A stretch of 64,000 nucleotides of DNA from Closterium sp. NIES-65 (lineage: Eukaryota; Streptophyta; Zygnematophyceae; Desmidiales; Closteriaceae). The notes under the pieces are model-generated. The model did not search any database. It was not told the origin of the DNA and saw nothing but the letters and a program-made list of their open reading frames with translations. Where the stretch lies: assembly GCA_948144175.1 (NCBI GenBank), contig CANXME010002135.1, positions 1 to 64,000 of the forward strand, written 5' to 3'. A program made the translations under genes and the position numbers. Each line of letters starts with the position of its first letter. The stretch's first letter is position 1. Below are positions 51,965 through 63,600 of this stretch, piece after piece.

Positions 51965-54900
51965 TCAAGAAGTGAGCAAGTGAGGCCAAGTATGAACAAG
52001 ACCTAGCATCGTACAGAAGCGCTGATGATCACAAGGCGGGAGTGCCTTGGTAAAGATATCAGCAGTGTTGGCCTCAGAGGCCACGTAAGCAAGGCGCAGC
52101 TGACCACACTGCTGCAGCTCACGAGCAAGGAAGTAGCGAAGAGCAATGTGCTTCGTTCTGTGCTCTAGTCTGTGCTCCCGACACAAGGCCAGCATGGTCT
52201 TGTTGTCTACGTACAGAACTGGAGGAGAACGAGGCTGCTCTCCTAGGTCAGTCAGCAGGTAGGTGAGCCAGCGTAGCTCCTGTGCAGCCATGGCCCCCGC
52301 GTAGATCTCAGCCTCACAGCTGGAGCCGAGAACAAAAGACGAACGGGTACACCGCCACGAAAAAGAGCTGGAACCAAGGCTGAAGGTGTAACCCTATGAC
52401 GACCGCTGCGTAGCCTGGTCGTCAGCCCAAGAAGCATCTGCGTGACCTGTGAGGACCACTGAACGTCGCCCTCCAAGCACTAGCCCCATGCCCGACGTAC
52501 TGCACAAGTAGCGCAACACCCTCTTCGCTGCAGCCATGTGCTCTGGTCGGTGTCTCCCAGGAGCAACATAGCATGCCAAGATCCTAAGAGGGTATGCAAG
52601 GTCAGGTCGTGTGCAGGTCATTAGGTACATGAGGCAGCCAACAAGCTCTGGGTACGGGCCACTCGGCTCTACGGACTCATCCGAAGGCAGAGCTGAGAGC
52701 GAGTGGTGAGTAGACAAAGGAGTGGCCTGAGGCGAGGAGTACGTGAAGTCGAAGCGCTGAAGGACCTGCTGCACCATGTGTGACTGAGTCAGGGTAATGG
52801 TGCGCTGTGCTCTGTCCCGGGTGATCTGCAAGCCAAGGTAGCTGCGCAGTTCTCCCAGGTCTGTGCAGGTGTGTCTCTTCTGCAGCTCGCACTTCACGTG
52901 GTCGAGTCCAGCAGTGTCAGCAGTGGCAAAGACCAAGTCTTCGACGTACACAAGGATGTAGAATGGCGGCAAAGAGGTGTCGGTGTGCAGAAACAGCGAC
53001 GAGTCGGCTGTAGAAGGAGCAAACCCAAGAGCCGCAAGTGTAGTCCTAAGTGTGTCGTGCCACTCACGGGGCGCCTGGCGGAGACCGTAGACTGGCCGTC
53101 GGAGGCTCCAATGGGTACACGGAGGAAACGACCCAGTGAAGCCAGGTGGGCGGCGCAGCCAGATCTCCTCGTGCAGGCTGCCCTGCAAGAAAGCTGTGCT
53201 GAAGTCAAGAGAGTGAAGCTCGTAGTCGCGCTGAGCGGCTATGTGCAGCAGCACCCGAAGAGTGGTCATCTTCGGGGTGGGAGAGAAGGTCTAAAAGTAG
53301 TCAACTCCCTGCCGCTGACTGAAGCCTCGAGCCACTTAACGCGCCTTGAAGACAGGCGGAGAACCTGAAAATCCACTGACGATGTTCGCCCCAGGTGGGG
53401 GAACCTCGTCGACGTAGGTGCGTGTGGACTTTCAAGAAGCCATCGCTGCGTCCATGGCTGACTGCCACTGTGAGGAGTAGGGACCCTCGATCGCCTCAGC
53501 GTACAATCGAGGAGTCGTGATGTCTGGTGCATCCGGGTCTCCCTCAGGGGCAATCAGCGAGGACACGAGATGAGGCAAAGCAGCAGCAAAACACTGGAAA
53601 TCCTCCTGCCTATCCTCAAGGACATCCATGCTAAGAGCAGACTCACCCAGGACGGACGGAGGACAGACAGACTCAGACTCAGCAACAAGACTAGCAGCGT
53701 AGTCTAGACGACAGCGAGTAGCAAAGTCGACAAGCTCAACAACTAACGCAGGGGAGCAACGGACGGACGCAGTGCCATCTGGTGTCTGCCTGGGACCGCA
53801 GGAGGACGCAGATGCGCAGCCTGACTACTAGTGCAAGCAGCATGAACAATTGACGTAGGACGAGACGCAGGCTCACGACGCTCAGCAAGACCTCAAGTAG
53901 GACCAGTGTAGGGAGAAGGAGCAGGTAGGGGGAGGGAGGCTGTAACTGTGACCGCGACTGGACAGGCTGTGGACACTCCAAGGGAGGAGAAGGACCAGTA
54001 GAGGGCGGTAGACCAAGAACCTGTTCAAGGAGCGGAACGAAGTACGGCCGCGGCCGCGCAGCGCCGCCAGAACCAGCAGGGACAGCACCAGTACCCCCAG
54101 CGGCAGCACAAGCGCCAGCAGCACCTCCAGCTCCTACAACGCCAACTCAAGCACCCTTAGAAGCACCAGCGCCAGCAGCACCTCCAGCGCCAACACCCTC
54201 AGCAGCTCCAGCTCCAGCAGCTCCAGCTCCAGCAGGACCGCCAGCTCCATTACCGCCAGCAGCTCCAGTAGAACCTCCAGCAGGACCAACTCCAACAGCC
54301 CCAGCAGCACCCCCAGTCCCAGCAGCACCCCCAGTCCCAGCAGCTCCAGTACCGCCAGTACGAGCACCTCCAGGACCAGTGGCTCCAGTAACTCCAGTGC
54401 CGACACCAGGGTCAGCAGTAACAGCAGTTCCTTGAGCTCCAGCAGCACGGCTCCAGCGCCGGGCAAACCACTCGCGCAACTCCTGTGGAGAGGGTAGCTC
54501 CCGCCTCGACGAAGCACCGCCAGAGGCCACACGAGCAGACCCAGCACCCCCAGGCTCCGCACCCCCAAGCTCCGTACCCCCACGCTCTGCACACCCAGGC
54601 TCAGCACCTCCAGGCTCCGCACCCCCAGGCTCCGCACCCCCAGACGCAGCACCCCCAGGCTGAGCACCCCTAGACTCAGCACCCGCAAGCTCAGCACCCC
54701 TAGCAGCACCAGCTACCTCGACAGGCTCGACTACGTCTACCTGGGACACACCTGACAGGGTAGGACCCTGAGGGGAGAGAGGGTCTACCGGGGGAGGACC
54801 TGGCGCAATGAAGAGCGGCAGCGGGGGGAGGGGCACAGTGCGGTAGGGGAAGAGACGGTAGTAAGGCACCGACTCATCAAACGTGACGTCCTGGGAGGAC

Positions 54901-57724
54901 AGAACACGGCGCGAGGTGGGGTGGTAAAACTGCCAACCAGGCGCGTCAGGGGGGAAGCCAAGGAAGATGCAGGGAACTGCACGGGCGGACAGCTTGTCCG
55001 CAGACAAGTCACGGACAAACGCCCGAGATCCCCAGACACGGAACGCAGACGCATCGCCAACCTTCCTCGTCCACCTCAGGGTGGGGGAGGTCTTTGGCAA
55101 GGCGACTCGGGGCAAAAGGTTGAGCTGATGCGCTACGTACTGAACCCCGAATGGCCACAGAAAATGGGGAGCAGCCGCATGGATCATGGACGTACGAGCG
55201 ACGTCCATGACCATGCCAATGCGGCGCTAAGCAATCCCATTTTGGTGTGGAGAGGCCGGAAGCATGAACGTCTAGCGGATGCCCTGTGCACGACAGAAGG
55301 CTCCCAGACGGGCAAAGGAAAACTCCTCGCCTCTGTCAGAGTGCAGACGCAGAACAGGAAAGTCCGAGCCGGAACTCTCTCTGAGCTGGAGACGAGCTGC
55401 GCGGATCCAGTCGATCAACACCTCAGTGACGTCACCCTTGCTGCGCAAGGGGAACACCGTGGTGTAATGCGAGTAGTCGTCAACCACCAACAGGAAGTAA
55501 CGCTCATGACCCTGGCCACGGACGCGGGCGAGGCCTCACACGTCCATGTGAAGAGTCTGCAGGGGAGCCTCTGTCGGAGAAAACTCGGAGGAGTGAGGGG
55601 CGGCGCGCTGCCGCCCCTCGACACAGGGGACGCAGGTAGGGGCAGGCCCCATAGGGAAGGGAGGGAGGGACCGGGGGAGACCAGAGACAAGGACACGGGA
55701 GGCCATGCCTCGGAGACGAGGCAGGGAGGGGTGACCAAGGCGGTGGTGCCAAAGGAGAGTCTGGTGGGACAAGAGACGACACGAGTAGGGAGCAAACTCA
55801 GGACCAGACCTGGACGCTGCAGCAACCACCTGACTCGACGCAGCTACCTGACCAGACTCAGCAACCGGACGAGACTCAGTAGTAAGTGTGTACAGGCTCG
55901 ACCTCGTCCGACGGGTAAACGTGGCCAAGTGTCGGCCCATCCGAGCACACGTAGAGTGGGGCACCCGCTGACTCGCAGGAGTGAACTGGTCAACCCCCCC
56001 ATCCTGTAGATCAGCACCACTCACCAAGTTCGTAGAGAACGAGGGGAGGTAGAGACATGACAGGGTGCCAGAGGGGGCTGCCGGACACGGTAAGATAGTG
56101 GAGAAGCGAGCAAGGATAGGACCCCCAGAGGGGTCCGCCAGGGAGACCGCAACCGGCCGACTAAGCGGCGTAAGTGTGGTGCGGTCTCGAAAGAAGGAGC
56201 GGGAAGCACCCGAGTCAAGGGTGAAGGTGTGGAAGGCCTGAGCCGACGTGGTACTTGAGAGAGCAGACTCACCAGCACCTGGGGCAGCAGACGCACTAGC
56301 ACCTAGAGCAGCAGCCTCACGAGCACCTAGAGCAGCAGCCTCAATGCCCGGGTCAGGCGGAACACATAGGTAACATTCACCCTCATCACTAGTAGACACA
56401 ACATACATGGCAGCAAGAATAGCATCATAGTCAAGATCAAAGATAGCAACCCCCGCCCTAGACAGCTCTCCCCAGCAAGGGATCTCAGTGACGTCAGGGA
56501 ACTGGTGACGCCAAGCGTCGGTCAGGCGGCCGAAGCAGCGCTGGGTGGAGTGCGAGCCCCCGCACTGCTCACCAGCTCGGTCGCCGGTACGGAGGACGTA
56601 GGTACAAGGACCAGTACCCCCACTTCGCTGACGCCCAGCGTACCATTCACGAAGCTGCTGGGGGGACGGGGTCTCACGAGTGCGCTGCTGCTGCTGGCGC
56701 TGACCACCACCGGAGCCACTCCTCTGTGCAGAGCCGCGACCAGCTCCACCGCCGCCGCCGCCGCCGCCTCCGCCACCTCCGCCGCCTTCGCTCCCACCGC
56801 CACCGCCGTCGCCTCCTCCGCCTCCACTGCTGCCACCGACACCTCCACCCCCACCACCACTCCCACCACCACCCCCACCCCCTCCACTGCCTCCACCGCC
56901 ACCTCCACTGCCCCCGCCAGCCCCTCCAGCGCCCTTGCCCCCGTTGCCCTTGCCGGTGCGGCGTCTCCCGCTAGGGGCAGACGCAGCGCCGACCGACTCG
57001 AAGCCAACGAGGTCGGCCACAGCAGCAAAAGCAACAGAGGGCAAGAGGGGGGAGGGGGAACACCCCTCAAAGATGGGGGTACGAGGGTCACCACGAGAGG
57101 CTCCTACAGCGACTATGCTCTTCTCTGCTGCCAGGAGGCGCTCTCAAGGAGGTCAACGGTGAGTGTGGTGGGGCAAACTGAGAGGAAGTGGTCCCTGACT
57201 AAGCGAAGGGAGTCAGGGAGCCGGGTGACTATGTAGTAGAGGGTGATGTACATGGGGGGAGGGTTCTTGGCACAGAACTCAGCTGGAAGCGCAGCGTGGT
57301 AGCGAGTGTCACTAGTGCGAAGGTGCGTAATGAGGTCATCGACTGTGGGAGAGGCAGCAAGGTCAGGGAACAGGTACGGCAACATGAGGCGGCTAAGAGC
57401 AGCAGTGGCAGGGGAAGAGTAGCGTGCAACTACAACGTCGTACAAGGTCTTAGCACTCTTGTACTGACTAAAGTGCGAACGCTCATTGGTCGGTAAGTGG
57501 CGACGCACAGCAAGACGGGCAGCAGCATCGCGTGTGGCCCACTGTGAGCGAACAGTGCTGTCAGCATCAGCAGGCGGGGCAGGAGAGGCACCAGAGGTGA
57601 GATCGAACAGGGAGAGTCCGTCTTCCCTATCGCACTGTATGAAGAGCTGGAGGTCATCGACCCTGACCTCAAAGTTAACAGCACGACCCTCAACATCAAA
57701 GGTAAGGACACTGGGGGTTGCCAT
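51965..57724 (-). pseudogene. A8 gag-pol polyprotein, broken
   Basis: Starts MATPSVLTFDVEGRAVNF at 57724; a frameshift at about 57125 (TVDLLESASWQQRR) is followed by a 502-codon frame (57044-55536) with the Gly tract, the CX13CX3HX4C motif, protease LDSGASRS and integrase zinc domain, ending at MDV* in the integrase core (TGG to TGA). Later blocks: VVDDYSHYTT (Arg to His), SDRGEEF, a TAG at GIR*TF, integrase C-terminus and PGG spacer (55214-54147). RT is frameshifted near 53400-53290, and the box reads YVED (52948-52937). RNase H is open to TGA at 51965. Confidence 0.9.
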
Positions 57725-57843
57725 GACAGCAGTGGTCTAGCAGGGAGTGCTCTCACCAGTCCGGGTGGGTAGGGCCGGTGCGCGCCGGTAGGAACAGTAG
57801 CGGCTCGACGGCGGCTCGGCGGCTCCGTGGCTCGGCTCGGTGG

Positions 57844-58245
57844 TGTCACAGGATCGAATTCTCAATCGAAACTTGTCACTAAAACTGAATACAAGGCCTA
57901 TTTATACTCGGAAAGTACAAGGATAAACGAGATAAAACGAACCTTCGGGAACACACCCTTCCCGATACTACAATCACAAGTGCGCATAAGCACGCAGGTC
58001 TATTGGCACTTGGGATTACGCCCAGATTACACCGTATACACCACTGTCGGCGCTGTCGGTGCCGTATAATAGGTATGTCGGTGGGAAAAGTAGGAAATAA
58101 GAGAAATAAATAGAAGGCTCTAGAGAATAGAATAGTAGGCCAATTGAGATGAGATACAGACCATAATAAACAGGAGAAAAGGGAGAATGGGATAACGGAA
58201 AAATATAATAGTGAGAAAATATTATAACGGGGACGTCCTCTCACA
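57844..58245 (-). repeat. D 3' LTR (402 bp)
   Basis: Sense TGTGAGAGGACGTCCCC...CGATCCTGTGACA. A TATAAATA box (sense) lies at 57906-57899, about 55 bases before the outer end. The PPT GAGGGGGGGAAG is at 58257-58246 and overlaps the pol stop codon. Confidence 0.88.
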
Positions 58246-58255
58246 CTTCCCCCCC

Positions 58256-60263
58256 TCAAAGCTGGGTGGTAGAAGTAACACCCTGCTTGACAAGGTAGTC
58301 CTGTAGAGGACGGCGGGCGTTATCCATGTTGTGTTCAGGTACCCAGGTATCCTCGGAAGGATCATAGCCTTTCCAACGAATCAAGAGCTCCAAGGTGCCG
58401 CTACGTCGTCGTCGGTGCGCCAGAACGGCTTCGACTTCGTACTCGGGTTCTCCATTAACGATCACTGGCAGTGGCGGCGGCGGCTGGCGACCTTTGAAGA
58501 CCGTGTTTGGGTCCCGATAGGGCTTGAGAAGTTGAACATGGAAGGCATTGTGAATTCTCCAGGTAGCTGGTAAACGCAAGCGGAAGGTTACTGGAGTGAT
58601 CTGCGCCTCGACGAGAAAAGGTCCGCAGAAGCGAGGTCGGAGCTTAGACGGAAGATGGCTATTTTCGAGATTGAGTGTATCCAGAAGCACCTGATCGCTA
58701 ATCTGGATGGAATGATCGTTGCAACTCCGATCAGCGAGCTTCTTTTGTTGCTGCTGGATAGTCAGAAGACGTTTATGCGTGCGCTCCCACAATTGGTGCA
58801 TAGTGGAAATGAAGTCATGTGCGGGTTGCACCGTGGCGGGTACTGTTGGTTTCTGAGGCGTGAGTGGGTTGCGACCGTAACAGAGGAAAAAAGGAGTTTG
58901 CCCTGTTGCGGCGTGCGTGGCGTTGTTATACGCAAACTCGAGAACCGGCAGATGTGCATCCCATTTAGAGATATCGTCCTTACACGCAGCTCGCAGAAGC
59001 TGTTCGACAATCTGGTTGAGGCGCTCTGTCTGACCATCCGTTTGGGGATGATAGGCTGATGACATGGCGAGTTTGGTCCCCATGAGCGACATGAGCTCCT
59101 TCCAGAATTTACTCGTGAATTTCGGGTCTCTGTCGGAGATCAGCGTGGTTGGAATGCCATGTTGCGAGATGACGTAGCGGAAGAATAATTGCGCTGTCTC
59201 CTCGACGCGAGCCGTTGTGTGTGTCGGAATGAAGTGTCCCATTTTGGAGAATTTGTCGATGACGACTAGAATGGCGTCGTAACCAGCTTTGGTAGGTGGT
59301 AACCCGGTGATGAAGTCGAGGCTAACCACTTGCCAAGGTTGTTCAGGGACTGGAAGAGGCTGTAGTAATCCTGCTTTCTTCTGTTTGCTGCTCTTCATCC
59401 GTTGGCATGTGTCGCACGAGGTGACGAATTTTTGTACGTCATCCGCCATGTGGGGCCAATAATAATGCTTCGCAATACCGGCAAGCGTCTTGTTACTACC
59501 GAAGTGGCCCGCGTAGAGAACATCATGATATTCTTCGAGCAGTAACTGGCGTAAGGGAGGGTAATTAGGTACCCATATTTTTGTGGAGCCCTTGCGGTAT
59601 GCGATGTCTTGATCCCAATGTAGAAGATGGCACTTTTCTGCTACAGAGACTTCGGGGTCGATGGTGTATCCATGCGTGAAGAGTCCCTTCAAAAGTGGGT
59701 TCATGCCATCGATTTGTAAGGCGGCAACGTGTGCAGGGCGACTCAGTGCGTCTGCCTTGTTCTTGTGCCCCGGCTTATACACGATGTCGTAATGGAAGTG
59801 GGTTTCGAGAAAGTCAATCCACCGGACCTGCCGCCTGGAGAGTGTTGGTTGGGTCTTCAGGTACTTGAGGCTGCAGTGGTCGGTGTAGACAGTCGTTTTT
59901 CTTCCTTCGAGATAACACCTCCATGCCTTAAATGCGTTGACGATGGCGAGGGCCTCTTTGTCATGGATGGGGTAATTGAGTTCTGCCCCGTGAAGTTTTT
60001 TTACTGAGGTATGCAATGGGTTGCAGTCCCTTCCCTTGATCCTGCATGAGTACTGCGCCCACTGCTTGATCGCTCGCATCGGCCTCGATGACATAGTCAA
60101 GTTCAGGGTCTGGCAGGATAAGGACAGGTGTAGACGTGAGTGCGGTTTTAAGTTGTTCCACGGCTTCCCGGTGCTTCGCCTCCCATTGATATGGTGTATT
60201 CTTCTTCAACAGGTTCGTTAATGGTGCGGCAATCTTGGCGTAGTTCGGTACGAACCGGTTGTG
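58256..60263 (-). pseudogene. D pol: RT end, RNase H, integrase, chromodomain
   Basis: From 60263: NRFVPNYAKIAAPLTNLL, the RT/RNase H link (YQWEAKHREAVEQLK), RNase H EADASDQAVGAVL, then one extra A in an A run (sense; 60002-59996) shifts AYLSKK from the following LHGAELNYPIHDKEALA. Beyond this shift the frame is open to TGA 58258-58256: TDHCSLKYL, KPGHKNKADALSR, H2C2 zinc finger (YAGHFGSNKTL, CDTCQRMK), integrase LDFITGLP, LISDRDPKF, YHPQTDGQTERLN, the GPF motif region, and a chromodomain in the last 61 residues (YEVEAVLAHR, IRWKGYDPSEDTW; 58441-58259). Only one lesion was noticed in this part. Confidence 0.93.
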
Positions 60264-60393
60264 TGAAAGAGAGAACGAGAATGAAATGACTATGAAAGAA
60301 GTGGGTACAAATAGGAAACCCTAATTGGGTTGTACCCCCTATGGGATACCCCACTATAGCCTACACAATAGTATAAGCTATATAGTTCTGACA
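60264..60393 (-). repeat. A7 3' LTR (130 bp)
   Basis: Sense TGTCAGAACTATATAGC...GTTCTCTCTTTCA. Shares the AGCTTAT indel state with the A6 5' LTR. The 3' UTR with conserved block and PPT is 60394-60604. Confidence 0.9.
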
Positions 60394-60604
60394 CACCCCC
60401 ATAGGCAAAGTGGGGGAGAACAAGGGGTCACAAGACCAGTCAAGCAAAGCAAAGCAAAGCTCAGGGTGGATCACAAAGTCACCACACATTCCGAGCACAA
60501 GTTCAAGGCCACATGGCCAGTTCACATGCAAGATCATATATAGAGATATACAAGAGTCAAGTAAGCAAGAGCAAGAGTATATATAGGCGAAGGTACAAGC
60601 AAGG

Positions 60605-63600
60605 TCAAGAGGAGAGCAAGTGAGGCAAGACAGGCACAAGACCCAACTGCGTGCAACAACGCTGATGATCACAAGGCGCAAGTGCCTTGGTGAAGACATC
60701 AGCAGTGTTGGCCTCAGAGGCCACGTACGCAAGTCGCAACTGTCCACGCTGCTGTAGCTCACGAGCAAGAAAGTAGCGGAGAGCAATGTGCTTCGTTCTG
60801 TGCTCCAGTCTCTGCTCTCGACACAAGGCCAGCATGGCCTTGTTGTCTACGTACAGGACTGGAGGAGAACGAGGCTGCTCTCCAAGGTCGGTCAACAGGT
60901 AGGTGAGCCAGCGTAACTCCTGTGCAGCCATAGCCCCAGCGTAGATCTCAGCCTCACAACTGGAGCCGAGAACAGAAGACGAGCGGGTAGCCCGCCACGA
61001 AACAGAGCCGGAACCAAGGCTGAAGGTGTAACCCTGTGACGACCGCTGCGTAGCCTGGTCGTCAGCCCAAGAAGCGTCCGCGTGCCCAGTGAGGACCACT
61101 GGACTGCGCCCTCCAAGCACTAGCCCCATGCCCGACGTACTGCACAAGTAGCGCAACACCCTCTTCGCTGCAGCCATGTGCTCTGGTCGGTGTCTCCCAG
61201 GAGCAACATAGCGTGCGAGAATGCTAAGAGGGTATGCAAGGTCAGGTCGTGTGCAGGTCATCAGGTACATGAGGCAGCCAACAAGCTCTGCATACGGGCC
61301 ACTCGACTCTACGGACTCATCCGAAGGCAGAGCTGAGAGCGAGTGGCGAGTAGGCAGAGGAGTGGCCTGAGGCGAGGAGTACGTGAAGCCGAAGCGCTGA
61401 AGGACCTGCTGCACCATGTGTGACTGAGTCAGGGTAATGGTGCGGCGTGCTCTGTCCCGGGTGATCTGCAAGCCAAGATAGCTGCGCAGTTCACCCAGGT
61501 CAGTGCACGTGTGTCTCTTCTGCAGCTCGGACTTCACGTAGGCGAGTCCAGCAGTGTCAGCTGTGGCAAAGACCAAGTCGTCGACGTACACGAGGATGTA
61601 GAACGGCGGCAGAGAGGTGTCGGTGCGCAGAAACAGCGACGGGTCGGCAGTAGAAGGAGCAAACCCAAGTGCCGCGAGCGTAGTCCTCAGTGTGTCGTGC
61701 CACTCACGTGGCGCCTGGCGGAGACCGTAGACTGGACGCCGGAGACTCCACTGGGTACCAGGAGGGAAAGACCCAGTGAAGCCAGGTGGGCGACGCAGCC
61801 AGATCTCCTCGTGCAGGGTGCCCTGCAAGAAAGCTGTGCTGAAGTCGAGAGAGTGCAGCTCGTAGTCACGGTGAGCAGCAACGTGCAGCAGGACCCGAAG
61901 AGTGGTCATCTTCGGGGTGGGGGAGAAGGTCTGAAAGTAGTCAACCCCCTGCCGCTGACTGAAGCCACGAGCCACGTAACGCGCCTTAAAGACAGGCGGA
62001 GAACCCGGCGGCCGCTTCACCCTGAAAATCCACATGCCACTGACGATGTTCGCCCCAGGGGGGGGAACAGCGTCAACGTAGGTGCCTGTGGACTTCCAGG
62101 AAGCCATCTCTGCATCCATAGCTGCCTGCCACTGAGAGGAGTAGGGACCCTCTATCGCCTCCGCGTAAGAGCGCGGAGTCGGGATGTCTGGTGCATCCGG
62201 GTCTCCCTCAGGGGCTAGCAGTACAGACGCGAGACGAGGTGAAGCGGCGGCCAGACACTGGAACTCCTCCTGCCTGTCCTCAAGGACGTCCGTGCCAAGG
62301 GCACACTCACCCCCGACGGACGGAGGACAGGCGGACTCAGACTCAGTGACAAGACGGGCAGCGTAGTCTAGACGACAGCGCGCAGCAAAGTCGACAAGCT
62401 CAGTGACAAGGGCAGACGCAGCAGACGACTCGAAGGAAGGGTCAGTGACGACAGTAGCAAGGAGACGCGTGACAGTAGGACTGGCAGCACGAAGGGAGTC
62501 CGACTCCGGGTCGGCAAGAGCAGGAAGAGAGGAAGCAGGAGGAGAAGGCAAAGGGGCACGCAGAGGAGCAGTGGACGGACGCAGTGACATCCGGTGCGTG
62601 CCAGGGACAGGAGGAGGACGCTGACGCGACCCGCGACCACTAGCGCGCTCAGTACGAACAGGCGACACAGGACGAGACGCAGGCTCACGACGCTCAGTAA
62701 GACCTCCAGTCGGACCAGTGTAGGGAGAAGGAGCAGGCAAAGGGGAGGCAGGCTGTAGCTGTGGCTGTGACCGGACAGGCTGCGGACCCTCTAAGGGAGG
62801 AGGAGGAGGAGGCGGAAGACCAAGAACCTGCTGCAGGAGCGGAACGAAGTAAGGTCGGGGCCGCGCGGCGACACCAGAAACAGCAGGAACAGTACCAGCA
62901 GCCCCGGCAGGAGTACCCACTCCAGCAGCACCTCCAGCAGCACCACCAGAAGCTCCAGAACCTCCAGCAGCAGCACCAGGAGCACTGGCAGTCGGACCGC
63001 CAACGGCAGGCTCAGCGCCAACACCCTCAGTAGCACCAGCTCCAGGAGAACTCTCAGACCCAGCAGCTCCAGCACCCACAGTACGAGCACCGGCGGGACG
63101 CGAGGCAGCAGTACCCTCTGCAGCCGAAGAACCACCAGCACCAGCAGCACACCTCCAGCGCCTGGCAAACCACTCACGCAGCTCCTGTGGGGAGAGTGGC
63201 TCCCGGCGAGACGAAGCACCCCCAGGCACAGCACCCCCAGGCTCAGCACCCCCAGGCACAGCACCCCCAGGCTCGGCACCTCCAGGCTCAGCACCCCCAG
63301 ACGCAGCACCCCCAGGCTCAGCACCCCTAGGCACAGCACCCCCAGGCTCAGCACCCCCAGGCTCAGCACCCCCAGGCTCAGCACCCCCAGGCTCAGCACC
63401 CCCAGGCTCAGCACCCCCAGACTCCGCACCCCCAGGCTCAGCTCCCGCAGCAGCACCAGAGTCACCAGTGACCTCGACAGGCTCGACCGCGTCTACCTGG
63501 GACACACCTGAAGGGGCAGGACCCTGAGGGGGGAGGGGGACTACCGGGGGGGGACCTGGTACCAGGAAGAGCGGGGGTGGGGGGAGGGACGGAGTGCGGT

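Larger units (their letters stand above)
51642..57843 (-). mobile_element. A8: copia A-family element, 5' end cut off by D
   Basis: Minus-strand 3' LTR at 51642-51767, 3' UTR, RNase H through gag start at 57724, and 119 bases of leader. The D 3' LTR starts at 57844, so D entered the A8 leader; the A8 PBS and 5' LTR should lie beyond D and A7. The left flank is the gypsy RT start at 51641. Confidence 0.9.
57844..60263 (-). mobile_element. D: Ty3/gypsy chromovirus, 3' part
   Basis: Minus-strand element in the A8 leader: 3' LTR (57844-58245), PPT, and pol from the C-terminal part of RT through RNase H, integrase and chromodomain, cut in RT by A7 at 60264. RT before integrase plus the chromodomain define a chromovirus. 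The rest should follow A7 beyond the window. Confidence 0.92.
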
